Shown one piece after another: positions 14,365 to 23,448 of a stretch of DNA of 64,000 bases. This DNA is from JAZRWQ01 sp045541395. Its GTDB lineage: Bacteria; Bacillota; Clostridia; Oscillospirales; UMGS1783. Each line of letters opens with the position of its first letter. The first letter of the stretch is position 1. The notes under the pieces are model-generated. The model ran no database searches and was not told where the DNA came from. It was given only the letters and a program-made list of their open reading frames with translations. The stretch spans positions 62,001 to 126,000 of the forward strand of contig JAZQIZ010000001.1 of NCBI GenBank assembly GCA_045541395.1, given 5' to 3'. A program made the position numbers and the translations under genes.

Positions 14365-16740
14365 TTATATAATATTAATTTTTATAGGCTCTCCGGTGCT
14401 GTCGGGAATTATTCTCAGCCCGTCGTCTTCCAATGCTGCTGCGCCGCCGCTTATTCCGTCTATTTTACTTATGCCGTAAATCGTTGCTGTCCAGTTTTTG
14501 TTTTCGGAGTCTATGTTAATAGTAAGTACATTTTCATTCATATTGACAGCTAAATTAGCCACAAGGTTTTGTTCCTTGTTGTATACTTGAATTTCCTTAC
14601 TCATTCCGTTTTCAAATCCGAAAAGCTCGTAGGTTATACCGTCAACATAATTATATTCGGTGGTTGAATCTATGGCGCCTTTAGCTATAACAGATCCGGG
14701 TTTTATCAGCATCGGTAAATTTATATAATCGTAGGTTCTTTCATACCAATGCCCGCCTGCAAAGCTTTCTTTATCTATATAATTTATCCAGTTACCGCCT
14801 TCGGGAACGTAGAAATCTACACTGCCATCCTCGCTGAATACGGGGGCAACAAGAATGCTGTCCCCCAGCATATATTGTCTGTCAAGGCACAAGCAGTTTC
14901 GGTCGTTTGGAAATTCCAACATCATCGCTCTCATTACTGGGTGTCCAAACTTTGCTGCTTCTACGGATTGGGAATATAAATAAGGCATTAGTGTGTTTTT
15001 CTGCTTTGTGAAATATTTAAGTACGTCACAGCTTTCCTCGTCAAATTCCCAGGGAACACGCCTGCTGCAGCTGGCGTGCAGTCGCCCGTGGGTGCAAAGG
15101 TGCCCGAATGCAACCCAGCGTTTGTATAGATCCGCTGTAGGTCTGGAAGCAAATCCGCTTATATCCTGCGCCCAAAAGCTAAACCCCGATTGGCAAAGTG
15201 ATAATCCGCCTCTGAGCATCTGCGCCATGGATGTGTATGCGCCGTGGTCATCGCCGCCCCAGGGCAGGGGGAATTTCTGCGATCCTACGGTACCGCTACG
15301 TTCAAGTAAGCAAGCTTCGCCCTTTTCTTTCTTAAGCATATTGTAAAGACATTCAATATATAAATAAGGATAAACGTTATGCATTGCTTCTGGGTCCGAG
15401 CCGTCATAGTAGGTAACGTCGGTGGGAATATGCTCTGCAAAATCCGCTACTATGGCGTCAACCCCTAAACGTATAACCGTTGCAACTTGCTCAGCGTACC
15501 ATTTTGAAGCTTCTGGGTTTGTGAAATCCACAACTGCCATACCCGGCATCCAGTGGTCGGTCTGCCAAACACTTTTTCCGTCCTTGGTCTTTAAGAAATA
15601 TCCCTTTTCCTTTCCTTCCTCAAACAAATCGGAAAGTTGGCTTACATAAGGGTTAAGCCAAACACAGGTGCGGATACCCTGCTTATGAATCCAATCCATG
15701 AGCTCTTTGGGATCGTAAAACGGCTCTGACCATTTATCAAACTGCACTGCGGTAAAAGGCTCCATCCAGTCCGCATCAAAATGGAAAACCGAAAAGGGAA
15801 TATCGTGCTCTTTCATACGGGTAATGGTCGCCTTTGCAAGGTCGTTGCCTACGTCTACGTTCCAGCAAGATGATAACCATAATCCGAAGGACCAGGAGGG
15901 CGGAACCTGTGAGCGACCGGTCATTGCCGTATATTTTGTCAGTACATCAAGGGGCTTTGGTCCGCCTATTACCATATATTCAAAGGTTTCCGCTTCTATA
16001 CAGAAGGTTACATGCTCCACATCCATATGGCCTATGTCAAATTCAAGATATCTGCTGTCATTAACAAAAATGCCGTAGCCCTTACTGGAAAGGTAGAAAG
16101 GAATATTAGTATATGTTTCATCGGTAACCGTAATGTTATCGCGGTTCCACATTTCAACTGTCTGTCCGTTTCTTACCAAAGGACCGAATCTTTCTCCAAG
16201 GCCGTATATGTACTCGCCAATTCCCAAATCAAGCATTTCCCGCAAATATCTGCCGTAAAAATGTGTATTTGGCTCGCGGTGGCGGGTGGTGGTCATACGG
16301 TCGGAATCTAAATTAATATCGGTTATATATGATCCGCCGCCGTGACTTCCCGTAAGCAGTTTTCCGTCAAAGTAAAAATCAAACCCGAATTCATTCTTCT
16401 TTTGAATAACCACCCGCATTTTTCCGTTTATTATTGTAAGGGCGTTTTCGTTATCCTCAACATCCAGTGGCAGATCTTCGCGCTCGGTTTTATATGGCGC
16501 GCCCTTTATATCACCACCCAAAAAATGAGAAAGCTTAACCGCAATAACATCCTTTGAAGGCGCGCTGAAAGTATATGTTAAGGTTACGGGAAAAAGATGC
16601 TCACTGTTCTTTTTAAGGTTAAAGGTAATAGCCTGTACTTCTACCGACTCAGGCTTTATCTTATAGCGGAGCATCTCTTTAGCTTCGTATATCTTTGCTC
16701 CGGTGGCATAGCCCCATTGCTGTTCGGAAAAACGCTTCAT
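14365..16740 (-). CDS. GH31 glycosidase, alpha-xylosidase (YicI)-like
   Basis: Retaining alpha-glycosidase of family GH31. An N-terminal beta-sandwich (about 1-230) precedes the barrel; the nucleophile motif reads VADFAEHIP (YicI has DFGExIP) and the acid/base region is WGGDDHGAYTSM, then C-terminal beta domains. YicI-type enzymes act on alpha-xylosides from xyloglucan. No signal peptide: cytoplasmic. I chose ATG at 16740, nine bases after AGGAG; a TTG at 16749 abuts the ribosome site. 791 residues. It stands alone with its own promoter and terminator between two copies of a 53-bp direct repeat, which suggests insertion between ygiQ and the lysine-carrier leader. Confidence 0.87.
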   Translation of the reverse strand: MKRFSEQQWGYATGAKIYEAKEMLRYKIKPESVEVQAITFNLKKNSEHLFPVTLTYTFSAPSKDVIAVKLSHFLGGDIKGAPYKTEREDLPLDVEDNENALTIINGKMRVVIQKKNEFGFDFYFDGKLLTGSHGGGSYITDINLDSDRMTTTRHREPNTHFYGRYLREMLDLGIGEYIYGLGERFGPLVRNGQTVEMWNRDNITVTDETYTNIPFYLSSKGYGIFVNDSRYLEFDIGHMDVEHVTFCIEAETFEYMVIGGPKPLDVLTKYTAMTGRSQVPPSWSFGLWLSSCWNVDVGNDLAKATITRMKEHDIPFSVFHFDADWMEPFTAVQFDKWSEPFYDPKELMDWIHKQGIRTCVWLNPYVSQLSDLFEEGKEKGYFLKTKDGKSVWQTDHWMPGMAVVDFTNPEASKWYAEQVATVIRLGVDAIVADFAEHIPTDVTYYDGSDPEAMHNVYPYLYIECLYNMLKKEKGEACLLERSGTVGSQKFPLPWGGDDHGAYTSMAQMLRGGLSLCQSGFSFWAQDISGFASRPTADLYKRWVAFGHLCTHGRLHASCSRRVPWEFDEESCDVLKYFTKQKNTLMPYLYSQSVEAAKFGHPVMRAMMLEFPNDRNCLCLDRQYMLGDSILVAPVFSEDGSVDFYVPEGGNWINYIDKESFAGGHWYERTYDYINLPMLIKPGSVIAKGAIDSTTEYNYVDGITYELFGFENGMSKEIQVYNKEQNLVANLAVNMNENVLTINIDSENKNWTATIYGISKIDGISGGAAALEDDGLRIIPDSTGEPIKINII

Positions 16741-16780
16741 TTTTGTCAACTCCTAAAATTAATACTTTTTCATAAATACA

Positions 16781-16789
16781 ATTATAGCA
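16781..16789 (-). promoter_or_regulatory. Extended -10 promoter of GH31 gene
   Basis: Minus strand TGCTATAAT, an extended -10, with no good -35 at 17 bp. About 40 bases before the ATG. Confidence 0.5.
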
Positions 16790-16825
16790 TACTTATTTTT
16801 TAATTCTATAAACATTTTCAGTTAC

Positions 16826-16878
16826 AATAACTTAATTTAAGTGAAAAAGCAATAGATTTATTAATTTTTTTTGAATTT
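16826..16878. repeat. 53-bp direct repeat, copy 2
   Basis: Exact copy of 14250-14302, 2,576 bp away. It overlaps the last codons and stop of ygiQ (Phe-Lys-Lys-Asn-stop) and continues into the intergenic region. Confidence 0.95.
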
Positions 16879-18702
16879 TAGCCTTGGATTTTGCCCTTTT
16901 TTGGCGGTTTTTGTGCCTTGTATCAGGCAACCCTTGCCGTTACCGATCAAATCGGTTCTGCCTGCCTTTATAAGCGCCTCTTTTACGGTCTCATAATTCT
17001 CAGGCTTATAGTACTGCAAAAGTGCCCTTTGCATATTCTTTTCTTTTGGGGTCTTTGGTACGTACACCGACTTCATTGTTCTCGGGTCAACCTCCGTATA
17101 GTACATAACCGTAGAAAGGGTAGAAGGAGTTGGGTAAAAATCCTGAACCTGCTCTGGCTTATGCCCTGTGTTTTTAAGGTAAACCGCCAGATCAACGGCG
17201 TCTTGTAACGTACTGCCGGGGTGTGAGGACATAAGATACGGAACCACAAACTGCTTAAGTCCAAGCTCATCATTTACCTGCTTATATTTTCTTAAAAATT
17301 CAAGGTAGACCTTATGCGGCGGCTTTCCCATCACCTTCAGCACGTTATCGGAAATATGCTCAGGAGCAAGCTTTAGTTGACCGCTTATATGGTGTTTTGC
17401 AAGCTCCCTTATGAATCTGTTGTTTTTGTCACATAACAGATAATCAAATCTTATGCCTGAACGAACAAATACCTTTTTTACCTTCGGTAGCTCTCTCAGT
17501 TTCTTTAACAGAGCAGTGTAATCCGAATGGTCAGCAATTAAGTTTTTGCAGGGGGTGGGGAACAAACACTGTCGGTTTAAGCAAACGCCATCTTTAAGCT
17601 GCTTTTTACAGGCAGGCTGCCTGAAATTAGCGGTTGGACCGCCAACGTCGTTAATATAACCCTTAAAATCTTTATCTTTAGTAAGTTCAATTGCTTCATT
17701 TATAATTGATTCATGGCTTCGCGCCTGGATTATTCTGCCTTGATGAAAATTTAGTGAACAGAATGAGCAACCGCCAAAACAGCCACGGGCGCTTTGAATG
17801 GAGAATTTAATTTCCTTAATAGCATCTACTCCCCCGAGTTTTTTGTAAGAAGAATGGATATCGCGCATATAAGGCAAGGAATAAACTCTGTCCATCTCCT
17901 CGGAGGAAAGAGGCTTTGCAGGCGGGTTTTGCACCACGTAAAAATCCTCATAAGGTTCAACAAGCCTTTTTGCTGTAAACGGATCGGTATTTTTATTCTG
18001 TACCATAAAGCTTTCGGCATATTTAAGTTTATTGTCTAATAATTCATTGTAAGAGGGAAGCAGTTGATAATCATAAATACTTTCTTTTTCCTTTGTTTTG
18101 TATACCGTTCCGTCTATAAATGTTATATCTTTGATCTCAAGTCCGCTGTCAAGAGCTTGGGCTACCTCCACAATGCTCTTTTCGCCCATTCCGTATAAAA
18201 GCAGATCAGCCTGAGAATCAAGAAGCACAGAACGCTTCAGTTTATCTGACCAATAATCATAATGGGCAAGTCTTCTTAGGCTGGCCTCAATTCCGCCTAT
18301 TATAATAGGGCTGTCCTTATAAACCTGCTTTATAAGGTTGCAATAAACAATAGTTGCCCTGTCCGGACGTTTGCCGATTTTTCCGCCGGGAGTGTATGCA
18401 TCAAGGCTTCTTTTCTTTTTTGCGGCAGTGTAATGGTTGACCATAGAATCCATATTCCCTGCGCTAACCAGGAAACCGAGCCTTGGTTTGCCAAATAGGG
18501 TAATGCTGTTTTTGTCTTTCCAGTCAGGCTGAGAAATAATTCCCACCTTGTAGCCGAAAGATTCAAGGACTCTGCTTATAATTGCAGTGCCGAAAGAAGG
18601 ATGATCCACATAAGCATCACCTGTAATATAGGCAAAATCAACCTCTTCCCAGCCTAAGCTTTTCATTTCATTGTAGGATATAGGCAGAAACCTCTTTGAC
18701 AT
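16861..18702 (-). CDS. ygiQ: YgiQ-family radical SAM protein
   Basis: Member of the UPF0313/YgiQ family. The N-terminal part resembles a B12-binding-like domain; the radical SAM cluster motif is CFGGCSFC near residue 310, within [19 protein letters not shown]. The family-specific C-terminal region with PLVxYxTPSTLS-like sequence ([19 protein letters not shown]) is present. Function is not established. 613 residues, close to E. coli YgiQ-type lengths in Firmicutes. An AGGAG site precedes the ATG. Its 3' end lies within a 53-bp repeat also found beyond the neighbouring GH31 gene. Confidence 0.88.
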   Translation of the reverse strand: MSKRFLPISYNEMKSLGWEEVDFAYITGDAYVDHPSFGTAIISRVLESFGYKVGIISQPDWKDKNSITLFGKPRLGFLVSAGNMDSMVNHYTAAKKKRSLDAYTPGGKIGKRPDRATIVYCNLIKQVYKDSPIIIGGIEASLRRLAHYDYWSDKLKRSVLLDSQADLLLYGMGEKSIVEVAQALDSGLEIKDITFIDGTVYKTKEKESIYDYQLLPSYNELLDNKLKYAESFMVQNKNTDPFTAKRLVEPYEDFYVVQNPPAKPLSSEEMDRVYSLPYMRDIHSSYKKLGGVDAIKEIKFSIQSARGCFGGCSFCSLNFHQGRIIQARSHESIINEAIELTKDKDFKGYINDVGGPTANFRQPACKKQLKDGVCLNRQCLFPTPCKNLIADHSDYTALLKKLRELPKVKKVFVRSGIRFDYLLCDKNNRFIRELAKHHISGQLKLAPEHISDNVLKVMGKPPHKVYLEFLRKYKQVNDELGLKQFVVPYLMSSHPGSTLQDAVDLAVYLKNTGHKPEQVQDFYPTPSTLSTVMYYTEVDPRTMKSVYVPKTPKEKNMQRALLQYYKPENYETVKEALIKAGRTDLIGNGKGCLIQGTKTAKKGQNPRLKFKKN

Positions 18703-18728
18703 GATAGCAACTCCTATGTTTTTTCTTA

Positions 18729-18757
18729 ATTATATATGTTTTACACAAAAAAAGCAA
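18729..18757 (-). promoter_or_regulatory. Promoter of ygiQ
   Basis: Minus strand: TTGCTT, 17 bp, TATAAT, then AGGAG and the ATG at 18702. Confidence 0.6.
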
Positions 18758-18775
18758 TTCGTAAATCATTATTCC

Positions 18776-18804
18776 TTGCATTTATACTCTATAAAGAGTA
18801 TAAT
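18776..18804 (+). promoter_or_regulatory. Promoter of citrate synthase gene with palindrome
   Basis: TTGCAT, 17 bp, TATAAT. A perfect 9-bp inverted repeat, TTATACTCT-ATAA-AGAGTATAA (18782-18803), fills the spacer and most of the -10, which is where a repressor would block polymerase. The regulator is not known. Confidence 0.7.
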
Positions 18805-18827
18805 ACTTTCTAAAGGAGTTGAGTTTC

Positions 18828-20165
18828 TTGAATGATTTTGTAAAAGATTTTAACAGTAATATTCGCAATGAATATACAATAAAGGATCCCTATTATGCCG
18901 AAAACGTTAAAAGCGGCCTTCGTAATTCTGACGGTACAGGTGTTCTTGCCGGCGTTACCCGCATAGGCTCTGTTCAGGGTTATTATATGGAAGACGGCGT
19001 TCGTCTTCCTATGAAGGGTAAGCTTTACTATCGCGGCATTAACTTAGAGGATATTGTTGAACAGCATATGGAAAGCGATACGTATGGCTTTGAGGAAGTC
19101 GCATATCTTCTGCTGTTCGGTAAACTGCCTACACAGGAGCAGTTTGATGCTTTTTGTGAGATGCTTTCCAAGACAAGAAATTTCCCCTCTAATTTCACTG
19201 AGGACGTTATTTTGAAATCCCCCAGCAATAACATTATGAACAAGGTCGCTCGCGGAGTTATGGCTTTGTATTCTTACGATGAATCTCCGGAGGACGATTC
19301 TGTTGAAAACCTTATTCGTCAGTCTATTGAGCTTATTGGAAAGTTCCCTGTAATCGTTGCAAACTCTTACAGAGCAAAGCGCCATTATTTTGATGGGAAA
19401 TCACTTTATTTGCATAACCCCAAAGAAAATATCTCTATTTCCGAAAATCTTCTCCGTATGCTCAGAACCAATAAGACCTATACAAAAGAAGAAGCCAAAT
19501 TGCTGGATCTTTTGCTTATGGTATGTGCTGAGCACGGCGGTGGTGATCCCACTGCCTTTACCTGCCGCGCAATAACCTCAGCAGGCGCCGATACTTACAG
19601 TGCCATTGCCGGTGCTATCGGTTCCCTTAAAGGCGAGAAGCAGGGGGGCATAATGATAAAAGTAATTGAAATGCTTGAAGATATAAAGGCTAACGTTGAA
19701 AACCCCAAGAATGATGAGCTTATGTCTGAATATATTGGAAAGCTTTTAAGAGGCGAAGCTTTTGACGGCAGCGGTATTATTTACGGTATAGGACATACTG
19801 TTTATACACTTTCCGATCCCCGTTCTGAACTGCTTAAAAAGTACGCCCGCAAAATGGCGGAGGAGAAGGGACTTTTAGATGATTTTCGTATTTTAGAGAA
19901 AGTCGAGGTAGTTGGTATTCCCAGTATTATGGCTTACAACAAGAGTCTTATTCCTCTTTGTGCAACCGTAGATATGTATGCAGGTTTTATTTGCAAAATG
20001 CTTGAGATCCCTTCTGAACTTTACGCACCGTTGTTTGCCGTTTCCAGAATTGCGGGCTGGTGTGCTCACAGGATCGAAGAGGTTGTTTCCGGCGGCAAAG
20101 TTATGCGCCCTGCATACCGTGCGGCCGTGGCTAAAATGCCCTACACCTTAATGGAGGACAGATAA
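18828..20165 (+). CDS. Citrate synthase-family protein, atypical active site
   Basis: Belongs to the citrate/methylcitrate synthase family, which condenses oxaloacetate with acetyl-CoA. The fold markers are present: YYRGINLEDI, CAEHGGG, DTYSAIAGAIGSLKG, GIGHTVYTLSDPR (His323), VDMYAG (Asp382) and FAVSRIAGWCAHR. But the loop that normally reads GPxHGGAN reads GEKQGGIM, with Gln272 in place of the catalytic His, and the usual NNST after EHGGG is DPTA. Activity may therefore be changed or lost. Start: TTG at 18828, nine bases after AGGAG; the earlier TTG at 18819 touches that site. 445 residues; own promoter with a palindrome. Confidence 0.82.
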   Translation: MNDFVKDFNSNIRNEYTIKDPYYAENVKSGLRNSDGTGVLAGVTRIGSVQGYYMEDGVRLPMKGKLYYRGINLEDIVEQHMESDTYGFEEVAYLLLFGKLPTQEQFDAFCEMLSKTRNFPSNFTEDVILKSPSNNIMNKVARGVMALYSYDESPEDDSVENLIRQSIELIGKFPVIVANSYRAKRHYFDGKSLYLHNPKENISISENLLRMLRTNKTYTKEEAKLLDLLLMVCAEHGGGDPTAFTCRAITSAGADTYSAIAGAIGSLKGEKQGGIMIKVIEMLEDIKANVENPKNDELMSEYIGKLLRGEAFDGSGIIYGIGHTVYTLSDPRSELLKKYARKMAEEKGLLDDFRILEKVEVVGIPSIMAYNKSLIPLCATVDMYAGFICKMLEIPSELYAPLFAVSRIAGWCAHRIEEVVSGGKVMRPAYRAAVAKMPYTLMEDR

Positions 20166-20170
20166 AGAAT

Positions 20171-20195
20171 AACAGCCTGTGCTTAACAGGCTGTT
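20171..20195 (+). terminator. Hairpin between citrate synthase and SGNH genes
   Basis: Perfect 10-bp stem AACAGCCTGT / ACAGGCTGTT with GCTTA loop, but no T-run. It may only attenuate, or stabilise an upstream mRNA end; the next gene begins 20 bp later. Confidence 0.45.
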
Positions 20196-20215
20196 AATTA
20201 TGAGGTTATTTTATA

Positions 20216-21553
20216 ATGAAAAAAATATTATTGGTATTTTGTGTTGTAGTTTTAATTCTTGGTCTTTCTGTGAACGCCCTTGCCGGTAATGATACAGACG
20301 GTGTTGCTTTTGTTACTATTACGAACTGTGATACAGGAAAAAGCATTTCTGAAGACGAGCTTTCTCAGTTTTTGTATCATGATCAGGGGGACGGCAGATT
20401 CACCTTAACCAGTATCCGCGGCGGTTATTACGTGGATTTTACCCAGGGCGGGCTTAAAGAAAGCTGGTATGAAATTGTTTACACTGTAAAGGAACTTGAA
20501 AATAACAGAGTTCAGATCGTAATGGAGGACGGTTCATTGCTTGCGGACAGCGGGAAGAAAAAATCCTGCGCAGAATCACTTGAATTGTATGCGGCAGATT
20601 CTACGGCGCTTGAAACCGGTTGGTATATAACAGAGGATATTGGGCCTGTAAAAATTCTTCCTTTAGGTGATTCGCTTACGTTTGGTACCAATCCTGATGA
20701 TACCGAAAACGATCCTGTAGGCTATAGGGAAAAGCTTTCCGGGTACCTTCTGGATTATTTCAATATGCTTTGCTTTGTGGGACCGCAGAACACTCCAACT
20801 CTGCTTACGGATAAATTTTTACTCCGTCATGCAGGTTATCCCGGTTACGTTATAGAAGATGTTTACGGTGATGATCTTCATCCGGGTATAAATACCTTGG
20901 TTCCTGAAATTATGGAGGAATACACCCCCGATATCGTTGTTCTTATGATAGGAACCAACGATTGCACAATGCTTGCCGGAAGTCTTGATATGGATTCCGA
21001 TATGGCCGCCTTGGCAGATCGTTGGAAGGCTCTCATAAAACAGATAGACGAAAAACTTCCCGACGACGGTATGGTAATTTGTTGTTCAATCCCCCCTCTT
21101 TTAGGCGGCAGGGATGAGCTTCTGAACGAAAAGATAAAATCAGGCGTTGAAGCGCTTAAAGAGGAAGAAATAAAAGTTTCTTTTGCCGACGTTTATTCTT
21201 TATTTGAAAACAATGATGATTATTTAAGCTCTGACGGCGCTCATTTAAGCAATAAAGGTTACAGTGCAGTTGCGGAGTATTTGTGCAAATTTATTGCTTT
21301 GGAATACGGCCGAAACGGTGTTAAGGGTGAGGGTATGGAGGTGACCTTTGAAGAGGTTGAGCCTCCCGAGGAAAGTAAGGTTGAAGAATCTAAAGTTGAG
21401 GAAAAACCCAGTGAGCCGGAATCTACCGTAGAGCCTGAGACTCAGCCTGTGCCTGAAGGCAAAGAACAGATATTCTTTATTTTAGTCGGCGTAATTGCCT
21501 TAATGGTTATAGCAATAATAATTTTACTTATTCTTAAAAGAAAAAGCAAATAA
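20216..21553 (+). CDS. Membrane-anchored SGNH/GDSL hydrolase
   Basis: Exported esterase-like protein. A signal peptide (residues 1-24, ending NALAG) is followed by an N-terminal beta-rich domain of unknown type (about 25-140), then an SGNH hydrolase domain with block I GDSLTFG (Ser153), block III GTND and block V DGAHLS (Asp340, His343). A Pro/Glu-rich stalk with EESKVE repeats leads to a single C-terminal membrane segment (about 418-440) and a short basic tail, so the catalytic domain faces outward. No sortase motif is seen. Such enzymes deacetylate or deacylate glycans. Follows the citrate synthase gene after a hairpin. Confidence 0.82.
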   Translation: MKKILLVFCVVVLILGLSVNALAGNDTDGVAFVTITNCDTGKSISEDELSQFLYHDQGDGRFTLTSIRGGYYVDFTQGGLKESWYEIVYTVKELENNRVQIVMEDGSLLADSGKKKSCAESLELYAADSTALETGWYITEDIGPVKILPLGDSLTFGTNPDDTENDPVGYREKLSGYLLDYFNMLCFVGPQNTPTLLTDKFLLRHAGYPGYVIEDVYGDDLHPGINTLVPEIMEEYTPDIVVLMIGTNDCTMLAGSLDMDSDMAALADRWKALIKQIDEKLPDDGMVICCSIPPLLGGRDELLNEKIKSGVEALKEEEIKVSFADVYSLFENNDDYLSSDGAHLSNKGYSAVAEYLCKFIALEYGRNGVKGEGMEVTFEEVEPPEESKVEESKVEEKPSEPESTVEPETQPVPEGKEQIFFILVGVIALMVIAIIILLILKRKSK

Positions 21554-21583
21554 AAAAATCCTGCTTATACAGCAGGATTTTTT
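21553..21583. terminator. Bidirectional terminator
   Basis: Twelve-base stem AAAAAATCCTGC / GCAGGATTTTTT with TTATACA loop, between the converging SGNH and AbrB-type genes. Confidence 0.9.
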
Positions 21584-21584
21584 A

Positions 21585-21824
21585 TTACTTATACAGTTCT
21601 TCTTTGCATGCAGGGCAAATGAATTTTTCCTTGAATCTTGTGAGACCTTCACGTTCATCGCAGAATACGCAACCAACCTGATATTTTCTTAAAACAATGC
21701 CTTCATCAGAAACGAAAACTTCTAAAGAATCCTTTACTCTGATATCCATGACTCTTCTGAGTTCCATAGGAAGAACTATTCTGCCGAGTTCGTCAATCTG
21801 TCTAACTATACCTGTTGCTTTCAT
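21585..21824 (-). CDS. AbrB/SpoVT-type regulator with zinc ribbon
   Basis: Short transition-state-type DNA-binding protein: the SpoVT/AbrB swapped-hairpin domain fills residues 1-50 (GIVRQIDELGRIVLPMELRR is the signature). The C-terminal 30 residues carry CVFC and CPAC, a pair of CxxC motifs that should bind zinc, in place of the usual AbrB oligomerisation tail. This two-part form is common in Clostridia. AAGGGGG precedes the ATG and a consensus promoter lies upstream. Targets cannot be read from the sequence. Confidence 0.88.
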   Translation of the reverse strand: MKATGIVRQIDELGRIVLPMELRRVMDIRVKDSLEVFVSDEGIVLRKYQVGCVFCDEREGLTRFKEKFICPACKEELYK

Positions 21825-21851
21825 GATTTTTTCCCCCTTAATTTTTTCTTT

Positions 21852-21881
21852 AGTGTATCATTTTTCTAATAATTTTGTCAA
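21852..21881 (-). promoter_or_regulatory. Promoter of AbrB-type gene
   Basis: Minus strand: TTGACA, 18 bp, TACACT. The -35 is the last of three evenly spaced TGACAAAA-like repeats (plus-strand 21870-21910), a possible autoregulatory site. Confidence 0.65.
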
Positions 21882-21987
21882 TATTTTTTGTCATTTTTTT
21901 GTCATAATTTTGTGAATTTTTTGCAACTTTTTTAGGCTATACTGTATTGTTTGGCTAATAATGTAAAACATTGCTGAATTATGGGTT

Positions 21988-23448
21988 TCAATGGCGTTTA
22001 GCCGGTAACTCAAACCAAAAAACACTGCCGACTCCCAATGCGCTGTCTACACCGTATCTTGCGTTATGTCCATCTAAAATGCTTTTTACGATAGATAACC
22101 CAAGGCCGGTACCAACCTGTGAACGTTTATGGGTTTTATCGATTTTATAGTATCTGTTCCAGATAGATGCAAGTTTATCGCCGGGAATACCTTGGCCATT
22201 ATCGCTTACTTTAAATCTGCATACACCGTCTGATTCCGTAAGGTATACTTTTATAAGCTTAATATCTCCGGTGTAATTAATTGCATTGTTGATAAGGTTA
22301 TAAATCACCTGTGATAGTTTCACCTTATCGCCATTAACAAAAATATCGGGCTGTATGTTAACTTCTATCGTAATACCTTCCTGTTCTCTAAGCTTGTTGT
22401 AACGCTCCATTATCTCATTGAGTAGAATTGAGATATTTATATCTTCTTTTAGCAGTACCATTTCTCCCGAAGTGTATTTGGAAAGATCAAGCATGTCGTT
22501 AACAAGATCGGTAAGTCGTTTGGATTCATCAATTATTATCTGAAGATTTTCATCATTTACTTCATCCGGCATATCCTGCATCATCTGTCCGTAGCCTGTA
22601 ATAAGGGTGAGGGGAGTGCGCAGGTCATGAGAAAGATTGGCAAGAAGCTCCCTTCTGTAATCGTCAACCTTAGAAAGCTCGTTGGCTGCATAACGCAGAT
22701 TTTGAGAAAGCTCATTTATCTCACGGTATCCGTCGGCAGTAAAATCCGCATCGTAATTTCCCGTAGCCAAAAGCTTTGCACTGACATTAAGCTTGGCTAT
22801 AGGCTTTGAAAGCTTTTTTGAAAGCCCAAAGGCTAGTATAAGGGAAAGAAATATCAAAAGAATGGTAACAAGAACCAGAATCTCGCTGACAGTCTCAACC
22901 GTTGCGCTTACCGGTGTTATGGCTGCATTAAGCATAACTACGTAATCGTTGCCCTCATTTGAAAAGGTTTTAACGTAAACAAGGCTGTCAAACATCCCTG
23001 GGTCTGCTTTAGGTACTTCACCCTTAAAGAAACTGTCGCTGTAATGGCTTTTAAAAGCATCAAGTGTAAAGGTGTTCAGGTATTCTCCGCCGTTATTCTT
23101 TGCGTTTTCATAAAATGTTGCTCTTTGGTCGGGTGGAATGTTATGTAGGATGCAACCCATAAGCAAGTCCTCATCGGCAACAAGCGTACCGTCTGCCTTG
23201 TAAAGCAGAATACACATTTCACCGTCCTGAGCTAAGCGTCCGGCTAGGGTATCAAGCTCTGCATTATCTATATTTTGTTCAATACTCTGTGCGGCATCTT
23301 TTATTTTATTTGTTTTAATAGCCTTATAAAAATCATCAAGGAATACTGTTTGAAATATCCAGATGATAGACAGAGAGATTACCGTAAATATTATAAAGCA
23401 AAAAAACAGTTTCCATTTAAGGCTTAAATTTTTTATTTTATCCTTCAA
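21988..23448 (-). CDS. Sensor histidine kinase
   Basis: Membrane histidine kinase of the OmpR-partner class. Two membrane segments (about 12-33 and 180-202) frame an extracytoplasmic sensor domain of about 145 residues; HAMP follows, then HisKA with the phosphorylated His in NLSHDLRTPLT, and a HATPase domain with N box NAINYTG, G1 DNGQGIP and G2 GTGLGLSIV. It starts at a TTG at 23448 inside the last codons of the response regulator gene (11-base overlap), so they are coupled. Together with HtrA upstream this resembles CssS-type envelope-stress kinases, by context only. Confidence 0.9.
   Translation of the reverse strand: MKDKIKNLSLKWKLFFCFIIFTVISLSIIWIFQTVFLDDFYKAIKTNKIKDAAQSIEQNIDNAELDTLAGRLAQDGEMCILLYKADGTLVADEDLLMGCILHNIPPDQRATFYENAKNNGGEYLNTFTLDAFKSHYSDSFFKGEVPKADPGMFDSLVYVKTFSNEGNDYVVMLNAAITPVSATVETVSEILVLVTILLIFLSLILAFGLSKKLSKPIAKLNVSAKLLATGNYDADFTADGYREINELSQNLRYAANELSKVDDYRRELLANLSHDLRTPLTLITGYGQMMQDMPDEVNDENLQIIIDESKRLTDLVNDMLDLSKYTSGEMVLLKEDINISILLNEIMERYNKLREQEGITIEVNIQPDIFVNGDKVKLSQVIYNLINNAINYTGDIKLIKVYLTESDGVCRFKVSDNGQGIPGDKLASIWNRYYKIDKTHKRSQVGTGLGLSIVKSILDGHNARYGVDSALGVGSVFWFELPAKRH

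Noticed and set aside
14250..16878. Direct repeats as ends of an insertion sequence
   Set aside because: No transposase between them, no terminal inverted repeats, and 53 bp is too long for a target-site duplication. A recombination or duplication event is more fitting.
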